Shown here: positions 25,949 through 35,597 of the stretch, piece by piece | Numbering within the stretch: the first letter of the stretch is position 1 | Layout: each line of letters starts with the position of its first letter | NCBI GenBank assembly: GCA_040768665.1 | Contig: JAXGMN010000064.1 | Location: 1 to 61,019 of the forward strand | Source: JABWBD01 sp040768665 | GTDB taxonomy: Bacteria; Planctomycetota; Planctomycetia; Pirellulales; Thermoguttaceae | Length of the DNA stretch: 61,019 bases | Reading direction: 5' to 3' | The notes under the pieces: generated by a model | The model's database searches: none | Told to the model about the DNA's origin: nothing | Seen by the model: the letters and a program-made list of their open reading frames with translations, nothing else | Program-made: the position numbers and the translations under genes

Positions 25949-28849
25949 ATGTCGGCGGAAGGGATGCCGCGGACAGAGCCTTCGCTCTTGGCCAGACCGC
26001 TTGCTGCAATCACCGGCCTCGTCGTTCGTTACCCGGTGACCGTGATCGCATTGGCCATCCTGGCCACCGTCTTGTCGCTGTTCGCCACCGCAACTCGGCT
26101 GGGGTTCCGCACAAGCCGGCTCGATTTGCTCAATCCCGACAGCAGCTTCAACCAGCTCTGGATCGACTACATCAACGAATTCGGCGACCGGGACGACGTC
26201 GTGATCGTCGTCGAAGGAGAGAGCCGGGAGGCCGTCGTGCCCGTCCTGGCAGAGCTGTCGACCGATCTGGCTCGCCGCGATGGGCTGTTCCGTGCCGTGC
26301 TCCATGAAGTCGACTTGTCGCGGATCCGCAGCAAAGGACTGCATTACCTGCCCCCCGGAGAAATCCGGGCGATCGAACGTTTCCTCGACGAAATCAATCC
26401 GATTCTGACCGGCGATTGGGCGAGGCTGAACCTGGGAAACATGATCTCGGGGATGTGTGGCCGGACGACCGGCCAGGCAAGTCCCGTCTCTCCCGACAAC
26501 CAGTCCGCGGCACAGGCCCAGGTGGCGCAACTTTCCGAAAGCCTCTTGTGCTCGTTGAACTCTGCCGAGGCGTACCGCTCTCCGTGGCCGGAAATGCCCT
26601 GTTCGGTCACGACGCTCAGCGAACTCAGCTCCGAATACCTCCTTACCAAGCAGGGCAAGATGGGTTTCGTCCTGCTCCAACTGGCCGAAAGCAACAACGG
26701 AGACTTCGCCCAGGGCAGCCGCGCCATCGACGAACTCCGCCGCCTGATCGCGCAGGCCCAGGCGCGGCACCCCGAGACGAAGATCGGCCTGACCGGCCTG
26801 CCGGTGATGGAAAACGACGAAATGCGGTCCAGTCAGACCTCGATGAGCGAGGCCAGCCTCCTCTCGCTCTTTGGGGTAGCGTGCCTGTTCGTCGCTGGAT
26901 TCGGCGGTGTACGCCATCCGCTGATGACGGTCGGCGTTCTCCTCCTGGGAATCGCCTGGACCCTGGGGTTCGTAACCGTCTCCATCGGTCACTTGAACAT
27001 TCTCAGCATTGCCTTCGGTTCCATCCTGATCGGCCTCGGGATCGACTTCGGCGTTCACTACGTCGCCCGCTACATGCAACTGCGGTCGACAATCCGTTCA
27101 TCCTCCGATGCACTCACGGAGACGGCACGCAGCGTCGGTCCCGGCGTCGTCACCGGCGCCGTCACGACGGCCGTGGCCTTCTTCATGGCGGGGTTCACCG
27201 AGTTCACCGGCCTGGCCGAACTGGGCATGATCGCGGGTGGCGGTGTGCTCCTCTGCTGCCTCGGGGCGATGGTCGTCCTGCCCGCACTGATCCATGTGAG
27301 CGACACCCGACGATTCGGCGAACGGCTGCCCGTGCCGCTGGACATCTCTCTCGTCCTCCGGCCGCTCATGACCCGGCCCGCCCTTCTGTTGGCGATCGCG
27401 ACTGCCGGCACCGCGCTGGTCTGCTTCGGCCTGACACACCTTCGCTACGACCACAATCTGCTCAACCTGCAAGCGGTCGGCATGGAGAGCGTCGAATTGG
27501 AACGGCGCCTCTTGAAGGAGAGCGACCAGAGCGCCTGGTTTGCGCTTTCCATCGCGGACACTCGAGAAGAACTCCTCGCTCGCAAGGCCGAGTTCTTGGC
27601 TCTGCCCTCGGTCCAGAAAGTGGAAGAGATCGCTTCTCTCTTTCCCACCGCCGACGACCAGAAGGCCGCCGCGATCCAAAGGATCCAGCGCCGCCTGGCC
27701 GACTTGCCCGAGCGCCCGCCGCAACTTCCCGTCGAGTCGCCGGAAGAACTCGGCCGAATCCTCGGGCGCCTTCAGGCAGCCATGACCGGCAGTGCCCAGG
27801 CAATGCGGATCCAACGGCAACTCGAGCTGGTTCGCGACGCCATGCGACGCATGTCGCTCAGCGAATGCTACCAGTGGCTATCCGGCTACCAGCACCACAT
27901 GGCCGGCGACCTGCTCAGCCGTCTGCACACTCTCCGTGCCATGGCCAATCCCGCTCCTCCGCAGCTCACCGATCTCCCCGAAAGCCTCGTCACCCGCTTC
28001 GTGGGACAGGACGGCAAGTTTCTCCTGCGGATCTACAGCAAGGGCCACCTGCCGGTCCACTCCGGCGAGTTGGAAAGCATCTGGGCCATGCGAGCCTTGG
28101 AGCAGTTCGTCCAAGAGGTCCGCAGCGTCGATCCGCGCGTCACGGGCAATCCCCTGCAGGCGTACGAAGCTTCGCGACAGATGAAGCAGAGCTACATCCA
28201 CTCGGCCTGGTATGCCCTGGCAGCCATCCTGGTAATTCTCTTTCTCGATTTCTGCAGCTTTGGTTACACGCTGCTTGCCATGCTCCCGCTCGCCCTCGGA
28301 ATACTTCAGATGTTCGGAATCCTGGGCTTGCTGGACATTCCCTTGAACCCGGCCAACATGATCGTGCTTCCGCTGATCCTCGGAATCGGGATCGATGACG
28401 GCGTGCACGTGGTCCACGACTACCGGCGGCAGAGCGGCCGGTACCGGATCAGTGTCTCGACTGCCAGTGCCGTCCTGATCACCTCGTTGACCACGATGAT
28501 CGGGTTCGGCAGCCTGATGATCGCCAGCCACCAGGGCCTGCAGAGTCTCGGTCGGGTGCTGACCATCGGCGTAAGTTGCTGCATGTTCAGTTCACTTGTC
28601 ATTCTCCCCGCCATCCTCACGCTCGTTACCCGGAATCGCGCAGAAGCCGAGCCGCAATCCTCGGAGGAAATCGTATCGCAGCGAATCCACCGCTGGGACC
28701 CTGCGCATCACCCGGGCATGGGCAGCCACGCCGCGTTGTCGGATGCGAAGACGTCGATCCCGGGCTCGGCGCGCGGTGAACGAGGTCTCCCGGGCAAGTT
28801 GCCGATCATCCGGCACCGCACTGCCGGCGATCAGGACCGAACGCGTTGA
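25949..28849 (+). CDS. RND/MMPL-family transporter
   Basis: A 966-residue inner-membrane protein with the RND pattern: one helix near the N-terminus (about 28-48), a large periplasmic loop, five to six helices (about 290-470), then the same arrangement repeated in the second half. Gly/Asp-rich helix-4 sequences are visible in both halves (FGSILIGLGIDFGVHYVARY and LPLILGIGIDDGVHVVHDYR). These Asp residues carry protons in the family. It resembles the hopanoid- or lipid-exporting MMPL branch (HpnN-like) more than the tripartite drug pumps. The start chosen has AGGA 8 bases upstream. The frame extends upstream but would overlap the preceding gene. The gene is convergent with the next, with 1 bp between stops. 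The substrate is probably a lipid; this is inferred. Confidence 0.9.
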   Translation: MSAEGMPRTEPSLLARPLAAITGLVVRYPVTVIALAILATVLSLFATATRLGFRTSRLDLLNPDSSFNQLWIDYINEFGDRDDVVIVVEGESREAVVPVLAELSTDLARRDGLFRAVLHEVDLSRIRSKGLHYLPPGEIRAIERFLDEINPILTGDWARLNLGNMISGMCGRTTGQASPVSPDNQSAAQAQVAQLSESLLCSLNSAEAYRSPWPEMPCSVTTLSELSSEYLLTKQGKMGFVLLQLAESNNGDFAQGSRAIDELRRLIAQAQARHPETKIGLTGLPVMENDEMRSSQTSMSEASLLSLFGVACLFVAGFGGVRHPLMTVGVLLLGIAWTLGFVTVSIGHLNILSIAFGSILIGLGIDFGVHYVARYMQLRSTIRSSSDALTETARSVGPGVVTGAVTTAVAFFMAGFTEFTGLAELGMIAGGGVLLCCLGAMVVLPALIHVSDTRRFGERLPVPLDISLVLRPLMTRPALLLAIATAGTALVCFGLTHLRYDHNLLNLQAVGMESVELERRLLKESDQSAWFALSIADTREELLARKAEFLALPSVQKVEEIASLFPTADDQKAAAIQRIQRRLADLPERPPQLPVESPEELGRILGRLQAAMTGSAQAMRIQRQLELVRDAMRRMSLSECYQWLSGYQHHMAGDLLSRLHTLRAMANPAPPQLTDLPESLVTRFVGQDGKFLLRIYSKGHLPVHSGELESIWAMRALEQFVQEVRSVDPRVTGNPLQAYEASRQMKQSYIHSAWYALAAILVILFLDFCSFGYTLLAMLPLALGILQMFGILGLLDIPLNPANMIVLPLILGIGIDDGVHVVHDYRRQSGRYRISVSTASAVLITSLTTMIGFGSLMIASHQGLQSLGRVLTIGVSCCMFSSLVILPAILTLVTRNRAEAEPQSSEEIVSQRIHRWDPAHHPGMGSHAALSDAKTSIPGSARGERGLPGKLPIIRHRTAGDQDRTR

Positions 28850-28850
28850 T

Positions 28851-31295
28851 CTATCGCTCCGAAATTCCCGCGACAAAATCTTCTGTCTGGGCCATCTTCC
28901 ATGTCTTTCCGCCGTCGCTGGACATCATCAGCGCCCGCCGGCTACCGCGGTGGTCCGTTCGGTAGAACCAGAACGTCGACCAGTAGTCGTAGGAAAGAAA
29001 CAGCCGGCCGGCCCGGTCCACGGTTAGCCGGTGGTAATAGACACTGTATTCCGAAAACGGCGGAACGATGAGCACTCGCGGTTCCTCCCATGGCTTTCCC
29101 TCCGGCTTGCGCTGCATCGTTAGCGTGGCATAGTGACTTGTGGGAAACGGCTCTTCGCCGCGTTTCCAAAGCCGGAAAGCACTGTAGAGAGTATCGTCGG
29201 GACCGCAGACCAGGCCGATATAGGTCTGGCTCAAGCCATCGCCGAGGGTGACCGCCTCGGTCCAGCCGGAGTGGGCATCGTTCGGCACGAGCGACCGCGC
29301 GTATGGAAACGGCTGCCCGTGCGTGCCGGCCAACACGTGCAGATACCCACGGCTGTCGATCGTAATGCTCGGCGTGTTGTGGATGTCGTTCGCCGGCGGC
29401 CCGTAGCCCACGCAGGCCGGCGTCCCGGCTTCGCCCGTCGCGCGATCGAAACTGGCCACGTACGCCGGCACCCCCGCCACCTTCTCCTTCGGATCGGTCG
29501 CCTCACCCCAAACCACGTGAACCTTCGCACCCCGCGAAACCACCGTGGAAGGAATGCCGGAATGGACGGCCAGCCCGATGCACTTCCTGGAAAGAAGCGC
29601 GGGATCACCAATTTCAATTCGCCCGTCGATTTTCCTCGGGCAAAACAGCTCCAGATCATGAAGCTTCCGCCAGAAGAGGTTCGGGTCGCTTTCGGTGCGC
29701 GTGTAGCGAACGATCGGCGGCGGTCCGTCCAGCACGTTGTGCCCGGAGAACTGCTCCATGTCGAACGACCGGGACTCGCCCTCGCGCCCCGGAATCGGAT
29801 ACGCGGCAAAGGTCTTTCCTCCGTCCCGGGAGTGCACGAGCGCGATCTGGCGTCCGGCCGATGCCAGCGCATACACATCGCCATCGCGGTCGAAAACGAT
29901 CTTCCCCGACGGGGCCCCGAACGAGCCGCCCTCAAACTCCGGCGCCCGGGAAGTCACCGCCTTGCCCAGATCGATCGCGGTCCACCGGCCGCTCCGAAGC
30001 GTGACCAAGTCGCCGCCCGTCCGGATCCAAGGACGGTTTTCCATGTCGAAATACACCTGGCTTTCTACCGGATAGTCGGGCAGGTAACCAAACTGCTCGT
30101 TCTCGTGCTCGTAGGGCTTGAGGACCAACGGAATGTCAATCGGTCGCGAAGCGGGGGCCGTTGCGGCCACGACCGTCACGGTCGAGTACGTGGAGAGCTG
30201 AGGATCCGCATCCGGTGTGACACGGAGATGGCAGACCCGGCTCTCGCCCCGCGGCGGGACCGTGTATCGAAGCACGACCTCTTGCGTCCGGCGGCGACGC
30301 ACCGCCACCTTTGCGGCCGAAATCTCCACCGGCCACCCCGTCGACGGAAACTCGATGCTCAGATCGAACGTCTTCTCTGCCGGGCTGTTGTTGTGAACCT
30401 CGAACACAATCTCGCCTTGCTCCCCGGCCTCGCCGTACACGGTTCGGCTGTACGGCATCAGGGCCCAACGGTACTCGGCCAGCGGAAAGAATGAACTCAG
30501 CTCCGGTGTCCACAAAGAGAGATTCGCGTAGGGATCGGTGGAATCCCAGCGAGTGACGCCGTCGATGTGGATCGTTGCCTGCTGACTTGGCAGGTGGAGC
30601 CGCCAGGGCACCGCCTCGCGATGCACGTTGGCGGCGAACGTGTACAAGACCTTGCCATCGGCTCCGGCCTTGAATGTCTCAATCAGCTCGCCGCGACGGT
30701 CGAACATCTTCAGCGGTTCCGTGCTCTCGGGAAGCCCGGTGATTTCCATATCAAACTCGCCCTTGCGCGGCACAAAGCAGACGTCGCCCGGCCGGCCGGG
30801 ATTGCCGAGAACGATCGGCTCCTCGTGCGCCCGGTCGCGGTGTCCTCGAGACGTTTCAATCAGATAACGGGGACAATTCGTCTTGAATCCCCAGAAAATG
30901 TTGTCTCCGTAGCGGTCCTGAGACACGGTGACGTTCAGCACGTACACGCCCTTGCGTTCGACGCGGGTTGCCAGCCGCGCACGCTGGACCGGCCCCTGCT
31001 TTCCACGTTCGCTGCTGCCGTCGTCCGGTATGACGACTTCCTCGACCACCCGCCGGTCGGGCCCCAGGAGAATCGCTCGAAGGTCCGTCCGAATGCCACG
31101 GACGTTCCGGTCCCGCTTTTCCAGCTCAATGACCAATTCCCCCGGCTCTGCCAGGAGATAGACCCCGCCCACGCCGCCGATAGCCAGGTTCATGCTTTCG
31201 CCGTCGGATCGATCAGGACCATCGGCTTTGGCATGCAAAGGAACAGCGAGAAACGCAAGAAGCAGCAGGCTGACACTTGAATGTCTCATCGGCAC
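28851..31295 (-). CDS. Secreted BNR/sialidase-like repeat protein
   Basis: An 814-residue protein with a Sec signal peptide (SVSLLLLAFLAVPLHAKA). The first 400 residues hold beta-sandwich-like domains, including an NPCBM or alpha-galactosidase-type stretch around VEISAAKVAVRRRRTQEV. The second half is a propeller with Asp-box (BNR) motifs such as VHSRDGGKTFAAYP and SSDGGKTWKMAQ. BNR propellers occur in sialidases and other carbohydrate-active enzymes; the sialidase catalytic Arg triad could not be confirmed. It neighbours a sulfatase on the same strand, separated by a family A palindrome, suggesting a role in sulfated-glycan use. Confident as a secreted propeller protein; the enzymatic activity is uncertain. 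Confidence 0.82.
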   Translation of the reverse strand: MPMRHSSVSLLLLAFLAVPLHAKADGPDRSDGESMNLAIGGVGGVYLLAEPGELVIELEKRDRNVRGIRTDLRAILLGPDRRVVEEVVIPDDGSSERGKQGPVQRARLATRVERKGVYVLNVTVSQDRYGDNIFWGFKTNCPRYLIETSRGHRDRAHEEPIVLGNPGRPGDVCFVPRKGEFDMEITGLPESTEPLKMFDRRGELIETFKAGADGKVLYTFAANVHREAVPWRLHLPSQQATIHIDGVTRWDSTDPYANLSLWTPELSSFFPLAEYRWALMPYSRTVYGEAGEQGEIVFEVHNNSPAEKTFDLSIEFPSTGWPVEISAAKVAVRRRRTQEVVLRYTVPPRGESRVCHLRVTPDADPQLSTYSTVTVVAATAPASRPIDIPLVLKPYEHENEQFGYLPDYPVESQVYFDMENRPWIRTGGDLVTLRSGRWTAIDLGKAVTSRAPEFEGGSFGAPSGKIVFDRDGDVYALASAGRQIALVHSRDGGKTFAAYPIPGREGESRSFDMEQFSGHNVLDGPPPIVRYTRTESDPNLFWRKLHDLELFCPRKIDGRIEIGDPALLSRKCIGLAVHSGIPSTVVSRGAKVHVVWGEATDPKEKVAGVPAYVASFDRATGEAGTPACVGYGPPANDIHNTPSITIDSRGYLHVLAGTHGQPFPYARSLVPNDAHSGWTEAVTLGDGLSQTYIGLVCGPDDTLYSAFRLWKRGEEPFPTSHYATLTMQRKPEGKPWEEPRVLIVPPFSEYSVYYHRLTVDRAGRLFLSYDYWSTFWFYRTDHRGSRRALMMSSDGGKTWKMAQTEDFVAGISER

Positions 31296-31520
31296 GACCT
31301 CGTCAATGGAAGCTCACGTCAGAAAGACTCGCGACACACAATACTGCCAGACTCAAACAAACGTAACCGTTCACGGGGCGGCCGGGGACTGGTCCATTTT
31401 TCGGCTGATCAAGGCATTTTGCCGACAAAGACGTTGGCCGAAAACATGGACCTGTCCCCCTCTCTTCCGCCCCGTGAACGGTTACAAACAAACAGTTCTC
31501 ACTCCGCCGCCGACCTCGTG
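31296..31520. other. Intergenic region carrying palindrome
   Basis: Holds the third family A palindrome and no gene. It lies between the sulfatase (upstream on the minus strand) and the BNR protein. Confidence 0.6.
31363..31484. repeat. Palindromic repeat, family A (copy 3)
   Basis: The outer arms gtaaccgttcacggggcgg and ccgccccgtgaacggttac match over 19 bp. The inner arms gggactggtccat and atggacctgtccc match the other copies, in inverted orientation. It is flanked by the exact 9-bp direct repeat caaacaaac at 31354-31362 and 31485-31493, which resembles a target-site duplication. It is the cleanest copy for defining the element boundaries. Confidence 0.85.
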
Positions 31521-33119
31521 TCAACGGTTTCCGGACGGCGGTTTATTCACCTTTTCGGCGAGCAAACTGCGAACCCGCCCGACGGCTGAGCAGCCCCTCT
31601 GCTCGGAAAATTTCACTGCCGGACCGCGCCAGGGTCCCTCGTCGGCTGTAGGCCCGCTTGCTGGTCGAAGGCCATAAGTTCGTCCCAGGTCATTGTTGCG
31701 GACCGTGAGGAGCTTCTCCGCAAGCCGGTTCTGGAACCCGGCCACGATACCGGCATGCGCAGGGTCGTTCGCCAGGTTCGTGTACTGGTGCGGATCGGCG
31801 GCCATGTCGAACAGCTCGGCGCCCTTGGACGCGTCCTCCTCGTATTGGATAAACGCCCACCTGTCGTCTCGCAGCAGAAATCCCCGGCGCATGGGAGCGA
31901 CACAGAACGCCGTGTCGCGCACCCGATGCCGCGGGTCGTCGAAAACCGGGCTGATGTCTTCGCCCTGCAATCGCGACGGGACTTCCAGCCCGCACAGCCT
32001 TGCCATGGTGGGGTAAAGATCGATCAGTTCGACGAGGGAATGGCAAATCGCGGGCCGCTTGCCGGGCACGCGGATGATCAGCGGCACCATGGCCGACTCG
32101 TCGCGGAGGCTGACCTTTGCCCAGAAATCGTGCTCGCCGAGATGGTAGCCGTGGTCGCTGGTGAAGATGACGATCGTATTATCGGCCTGCCCCGACCGCT
32201 CCAACGCGTCGAGCACCTTGCCCACCTGGGCGTCGAGATAGGCGACGCACGCGTAATAGCCGCCCACGGCTTTCTTCTGCCTGCGAATGTCCATCTTCAT
32301 ATTCACGCTGGTCTTGTAGTTGATGCCCGCCTTGGGGATGTCGTCCCAGTCGCCGGGGATCTTAGGCGGCAGAGGCAGCTTGTCGTATGGCAGGAACGGC
32401 TCGAAGTAGTTGCGGGGCGCGACGAAGGGCACGTGCGGCCGGACAAAGCCGACCGCCAGGAAAAACGGCTCATCGGCGTGCTCTCGGATCAGTTCCACGG
32501 CCTTCGCCGCCGTCTTGCCGTCGGAGTGAACCAGGTCGTCGCCTTCCGCCTCGACGACGACAAACGTATTGCCGCCCACGACCGGCTTCTTGCCGTCCGG
32601 ATTGCCTTCGAGCGTCTCGCCGTTCCCGGCCGCTTTCCATTCGGGGCCGGGACTGTTGAAGCGCTCGGTCCACGACGCCGGGTCGTCCGCTCCATCGCCG
32701 CCGTCCTCGATGCCGCCGGGCACGCCCATGTGGTAGACCTTGCTGACCCGGGCCGTGTAGTACCCGGCGTTCCTGAAGTGCTGCGGCCAGGTGGCGCGAT
32801 CGCCGATCGCGGGGCGCGGACTGGTGTATCCCAGCACGCCCGTCGCGTGCGGGTAGTAGCCCGACAGGAACGATGCCCGCGACGGGCCGCAATAGGTGCC
32901 GTTGCAGAACGCGCGGGTAAATCGCATCCCTTCGGCCGCCAGGCGATCGATGTTCGGCGTCCGGCAGATCGTGTTGCCGTAGCACGATAGCGCGGTCGCC
33001 GTCAAGTCGTCGGATACGATCAGCAGCACATTGGGCCGGCTTCGTTCCGCTGCGGCGAGCGGCAACGGCGCCGCGGGCAGGAGGGCGACGAGCAAGGCAA
33101 GACAGCGGTCAATTCGCAT
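31521..33119 (-). CDS. Secreted type I sulfatase
   Basis: A 532-residue sulfatase with a signal peptide (ALLVALLPAAPLPLAAA). The formylglycine signature C77-G-P-S-R81 is intact, and the metal-binding D37/D38 (IVSDDL) and the HGYHLGEHDFW loop are present. The overall layout resembles iduronate-2-sulfatase-like planctomycete enzymes, which release sulfate from glycosaminoglycan- or algal-type polysaccharides in the periplasm. Formylglycine formation would need a maturase encoded elsewhere. The last 50 residues or so (after TVRNNDL) read oddly, and another frame there (WDELMAFDQQAG) looks more protein-like, so a late frameshift is possible. It probably works with the BNR protein downstream. Confidence 0.9.
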   Translation of the reverse strand: MRIDRCLALLVALLPAAPLPLAAAERSRPNVLLIVSDDLTATALSCYGNTICRTPNIDRLAAEGMRFTRAFCNGTYCGPSRASFLSGYYPHATGVLGYTSPRPAIGDRATWPQHFRNAGYYTARVSKVYHMGVPGGIEDGGDGADDPASWTERFNSPGPEWKAAGNGETLEGNPDGKKPVVGGNTFVVVEAEGDDLVHSDGKTAAKAVELIREHADEPFFLAVGFVRPHVPFVAPRNYFEPFLPYDKLPLPPKIPGDWDDIPKAGINYKTSVNMKMDIRRQKKAVGGYYACVAYLDAQVGKVLDALERSGQADNTIVIFTSDHGYHLGEHDFWAKVSLRDESAMVPLIIRVPGKRPAICHSLVELIDLYPTMARLCGLEVPSRLQGEDISPVFDDPRHRVRDTAFCVAPMRRGFLLRDDRWAFIQYEEDASKGAELFDMAADPHQYTNLANDPAHAGIVAGFQNRLAEKLLTVRNNDLGRTYGLRPASGPTADEGPWRGPAVKFSEQRGCSAVGRVRSLLAEKVNKPPSGNR

Positions 33120-33399
33120 GGTGCTACTCCTGGCAGTCTTCAGCGGTTCGGCGCAATCGTACGTTTCCGGCCCAGTCTACCAGAGGCTCGCCGCTGCGTC
33201 TACCAACGCCTCCAGCCGTCGCTCCTGGTGCGCCGGCGTGAGCACGAGCGGTTGCTTTCCCGTACGGCTCGCGGATGGTCCATCGGCAGCAAGCGCGGAC
33301 TCGCCGCCTAGATCAAGTCGCACAACACCCGCTACAATTACCCCACGGTCCGAATTGAAACGTCGTTTCCGCACGAGAGAGGTTTGAGGAGGAACACAG
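33120..33399. other. Divergent intergenic region with a possible gene remnant
   Basis: Lies between the sulfatase and the SDR gene. On the minus strand a short frame ending at 33177 reads TGKQPLVLTPAHQERRLEAL. It resembles the C-terminus of an aminotransferase of the KBL/BioF type and may be a remnant. The match is weak. A GAGGAGG ribosome site for the SDR gene is at its right edge. Confidence 0.3.
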
Positions 33400-34200
33400 A
33401 TGCGCGCCTATTACGAAAACAAGGTCGCCGCAATCACAGGAGCGGCATCGGGCATCGGTCTGGCGGTTACGGAACTGCTGCTCGAGAACGGGGCGATCGC
33501 CTTCATGGCCGATATCAATGGAGACACGCTGCGCGATCAGGTCGCGAGGTTGGACAAGGCATTTCCCAACAAGGCCATGGGAGTTGAGACGGACGTTACA
33601 GACCGGTCCCAGGTCAAAGCGCTCATCGATCAGGCGGCAAAGTTCGATGGGCATCTGGATTTCCTGTTCAACAACGCCGGCATCGGCGCGACGCTTCCCT
33701 TCGAGCAAGTCACCATGGAGTTCTGGAAACGCGCGATCGATATCAACCTATGGGGTGTGATCTACGGCATTGACGCGGCCTTGCCGATCATGCGCAGGCA
33801 GCAATCCGGCCATATCATCAATACGTCATCGCTGGCCGGCTATATCCCGCCGCCATTTCAGGCGGTGTACAGTGCGACCAAATATGCCGTCACTGGTATG
33901 ACCCAGTGCCTCCGCTACGAGATGTGGGACGAGCATGTGCGTTTTTCCACCGTCTGCCCGGGCAATGTCGCCACCGCGATTTTCGCCGCGGCCGGAGCCG
34001 TCCCCGACGACGCCGTCCCGGTCGAGGAGGCGGCGCGCATCATTCTCGAGGGCGTGGCGAACAATGAGAACCTGATCATATTCCCTGAGGCCACCAAACA
34101 GTACTTGCACGGCCTTTCCCCCGAGGAAATGGAGCAGTTTCTGATCAGAATGTCGCGCGAACGTCACGAGAATTACCGCACCAAGGGAAACTACTTCTGA
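33400..34200 (+). CDS. Classical short-chain dehydrogenase/reductase
   Basis: A 266-residue cytoplasmic SDR. The nucleotide loop T13-G-A-A-S-G-I-G20, the NNAG motif (91-94), the serine in NTSSLAG (141-147) and the Y157-x3-K161 pair are all intact, so it should be active. D38 (MADIN) at the end of beta-2 favours NAD over NADP. A strong ribosome site (GAGGAGG) precedes the ATG. A small membrane-protein gene begins 8 bp after the stop, implying an operon. The substrate cannot be told from sequence; lipid, sugar and alcohol substrates are all possible. Confidence 0.9.
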   Translation: MRAYYENKVAAITGAASGIGLAVTELLLENGAIAFMADINGDTLRDQVARLDKAFPNKAMGVETDVTDRSQVKALIDQAAKFDGHLDFLFNNAGIGATLPFEQVTMEFWKRAIDINLWGVIYGIDAALPIMRRQQSGHIINTSSLAGYIPPPFQAVYSATKYAVTGMTQCLRYEMWDEHVRFSTVCPGNVATAIFAAAGAVPDDAVPVEEAARIILEGVANNENLIIFPEATKQYLHGLSPEEMEQFLIRMSRERHENYRTKGNYF

Positions 34201-34208
34201 GGTGTGCC

Positions 34209-34532
34209 ATGCAACGTGCGGTCCGCGGCTTTCTCTGGCAGCAGGCGAGCTATGCCGCCATCGCGAACGCTGTGCTGAACGGCCTCTTCTTCTATCTCTC
34301 CAACATGCGGATGGAAGAGATTCCCCTTGCCGGCGCGTTGGTGGAGGCGCTGATCACCTGCGGATTTGTCACCTGCCTGGTCACGTGGCCAACCTCTCAC
34401 TTCACGCGGAAGGCCGTGAAGGCGGGGTTCCCCACCATGGAGGCAGACTCACTCTTCGGCGTGTTGCCCATCAAGTGGCCTGGCTCAGCCCGGCCGGATT
34501 GCGGTATCGAGCGCGGGATCCCGAGGGGCTGA
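34209..34532 (+). CDS. Small membrane protein, probably truncated
   Basis: A 107-residue protein with two membrane segments (about 12-32 and 44-62) and a tail that turns hydrophilic after LPIKWP. In the next frame coding-like sequence seems to continue, so a frameshift may have cut off a further hydrophobic part. It starts 8 bp after the SDR gene and is likely co-transcribed. I do not recognise the family. Moderately sure it is a gene and unsure of its length. Confidence 0.5.
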   Translation: MQRAVRGFLWQQASYAAIANAVLNGLFFYLSNMRMEEIPLAGALVEALITCGFVTCLVTWPTSHFTRKAVKAGFPTMEADSLFGVLPIKWPGSARPDCGIERGIPRG

Positions 34533-34946
34533 CCCGCGTCGCGCATATTGGCCGCCACACCAGGGACATTCCCGAGCGCGATGGCCCGCACGGAGTGTTC
34601 GATGGCGGTCTCGAGACGGCCCTGGCGGTGATTGAAAGCCGCGGCGTCGAGATTCTGGATTAGGCATGCAGGCAGTTGGCGCACCCAGACTACGAAGCGC
34701 GCGAAATGGCGGCATGGTGGATCGGGCAACTCGGGGCTCGCCGTGAACTGGGCGACGAGAACGGGGTAGTCCACGGCGACGACGATGGACCCGACCCTGC
34801 CGGCGGCTGGGCTGATAAAAACGGGGACTGGCTCCGCAACATCTTGTGTGGTCGCTCTGGCTAAACCGCTATTAGTTGCGGTGCCTGTCCCCGTTTTTAT
34901 CAAGTTTTTATCAGCCCAGCCGGCGGCCCGGCGCGTTTGCCGGTGA
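34533..34946. other. Intergenic region with HEAT-like fragment and palindrome
   Basis: Around 34665-34750 the plus strand reads LAHPDYEAREMAAWWIGQLG, which resembles a single HEAT-type helical repeat. It is bounded by stops and is probably a remnant. The right half is the family D palindrome. Confidence 0.35.
34797..34928. repeat. Palindromic repeat, family D (intergenic copy)
   Basis: The left arm includes ggctgggctgataaaaacgg then ggactggctcc. The right arm includes cctgtccccgttttt then atcagcccagcc. The outer arms extend through gccggcggc. Its core matches the element read in frame inside the 112-residue protein gene at 21488-21600. Confidence 0.8.
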
Positions 34947-35255
34947 TTACTTCTTGATTTCGCGGCCCAATTTCTGTTCGACGCTCGCCACCTTCGATCG
35001 CAGGCGGCCGGTCTGGCCACGGCGATAGTCGAACCGCAGGGCACATTCGACGCGGTTGCAGTCGGCAGCCATCGCTTCGTAGCACCGCTTGACGACCTCC
35101 GTCACCTGGTCGAACTCTCCTTCCAGGACGGTGCCCATCGAATGGCACTGGTAGTCCAAGCCGCTGGCGTCGATGATTTCGAGACTCCGCGCGACGTATT
35201 TGCTGACACTCTCTCCCTTGTCAATCGGATACATACTGAATTCAAGAAGGATCAT
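34947..35255 (-). CDS. MTH1187/YqgV-type thiamine-binding protein
   Basis: A 102-residue cytoplasmic protein that fits the DUF77/thiamine-binding family: MILLEFSMYPIDKGESVSKY at the start, a central SGLDYQCHSMGTVLEGE stretch and the RVECALRFDYRRG strand near the end. Members form ferredoxin-like tetramers and bind thiamine or related pyrimidines. The length is normal for the family (about 100). A CAGGAG ribosome site supports the start. I looked for a TPP riboswitch upstream and saw none. It stands alone between a repeat and a divergent aquaporin gene. Confidence 0.85.
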   Translation of the reverse strand: MILLEFSMYPIDKGESVSKYVARSLEIIDASGLDYQCHSMGTVLEGEFDQVTEVVKRCYEAMAADCNRVECALRFDYRRGQTGRLRSKVASVEQKLGREIKK

Positions 35256-35597
35256 GGTTACGCTCCTGGTAGTAGTGAGTTGTCACCTTGCGCGACAGTG
35301 GCTTTGCGTTTCCGTTGCATGCGGCCCTGGCCCCCGAACCTCGCTTCCATCAAGCAATTCTACGCGCCGGCCAATGAAATAGAATGCGCAAGAGTGCAGC
35401 TCTTCCTATGCTGCCGAGCCTACGCAGAGTGCGCGATGGCCCTGAAATGAGCCTGTCCCCGGCGGCTTTAGGATAGGCTCTAACTCCACTTTCCGCAAAA
35501 ATGCTTTTGCGATACACTCCCATCCCTCGTAAATCAGACCGGCTTTTGCCGTGCTGAGATTTCTTATTAACTGATGGGTTTTGTTGAAGGAAAGCGC
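35256..35597. other. Divergent intergenic region with repeat end
   Basis: No gene is supported. At 35445-35480 it carries gagcctgtccccggcggctt followed by taggataggctctaa, the reverse of a string at the left edge of the window (145-220). A possible plus-strand promoter for the aquaporin gene is TTGCGA then TAAATC with 17-bp spacing near 35507-35535; it is weak. Confidence 0.4.

Noticed and set aside
34947..35420. TPP riboswitch before the thiamine-binding protein
   Set aside because: No CUGAGA-type core or matching stems were found upstream.
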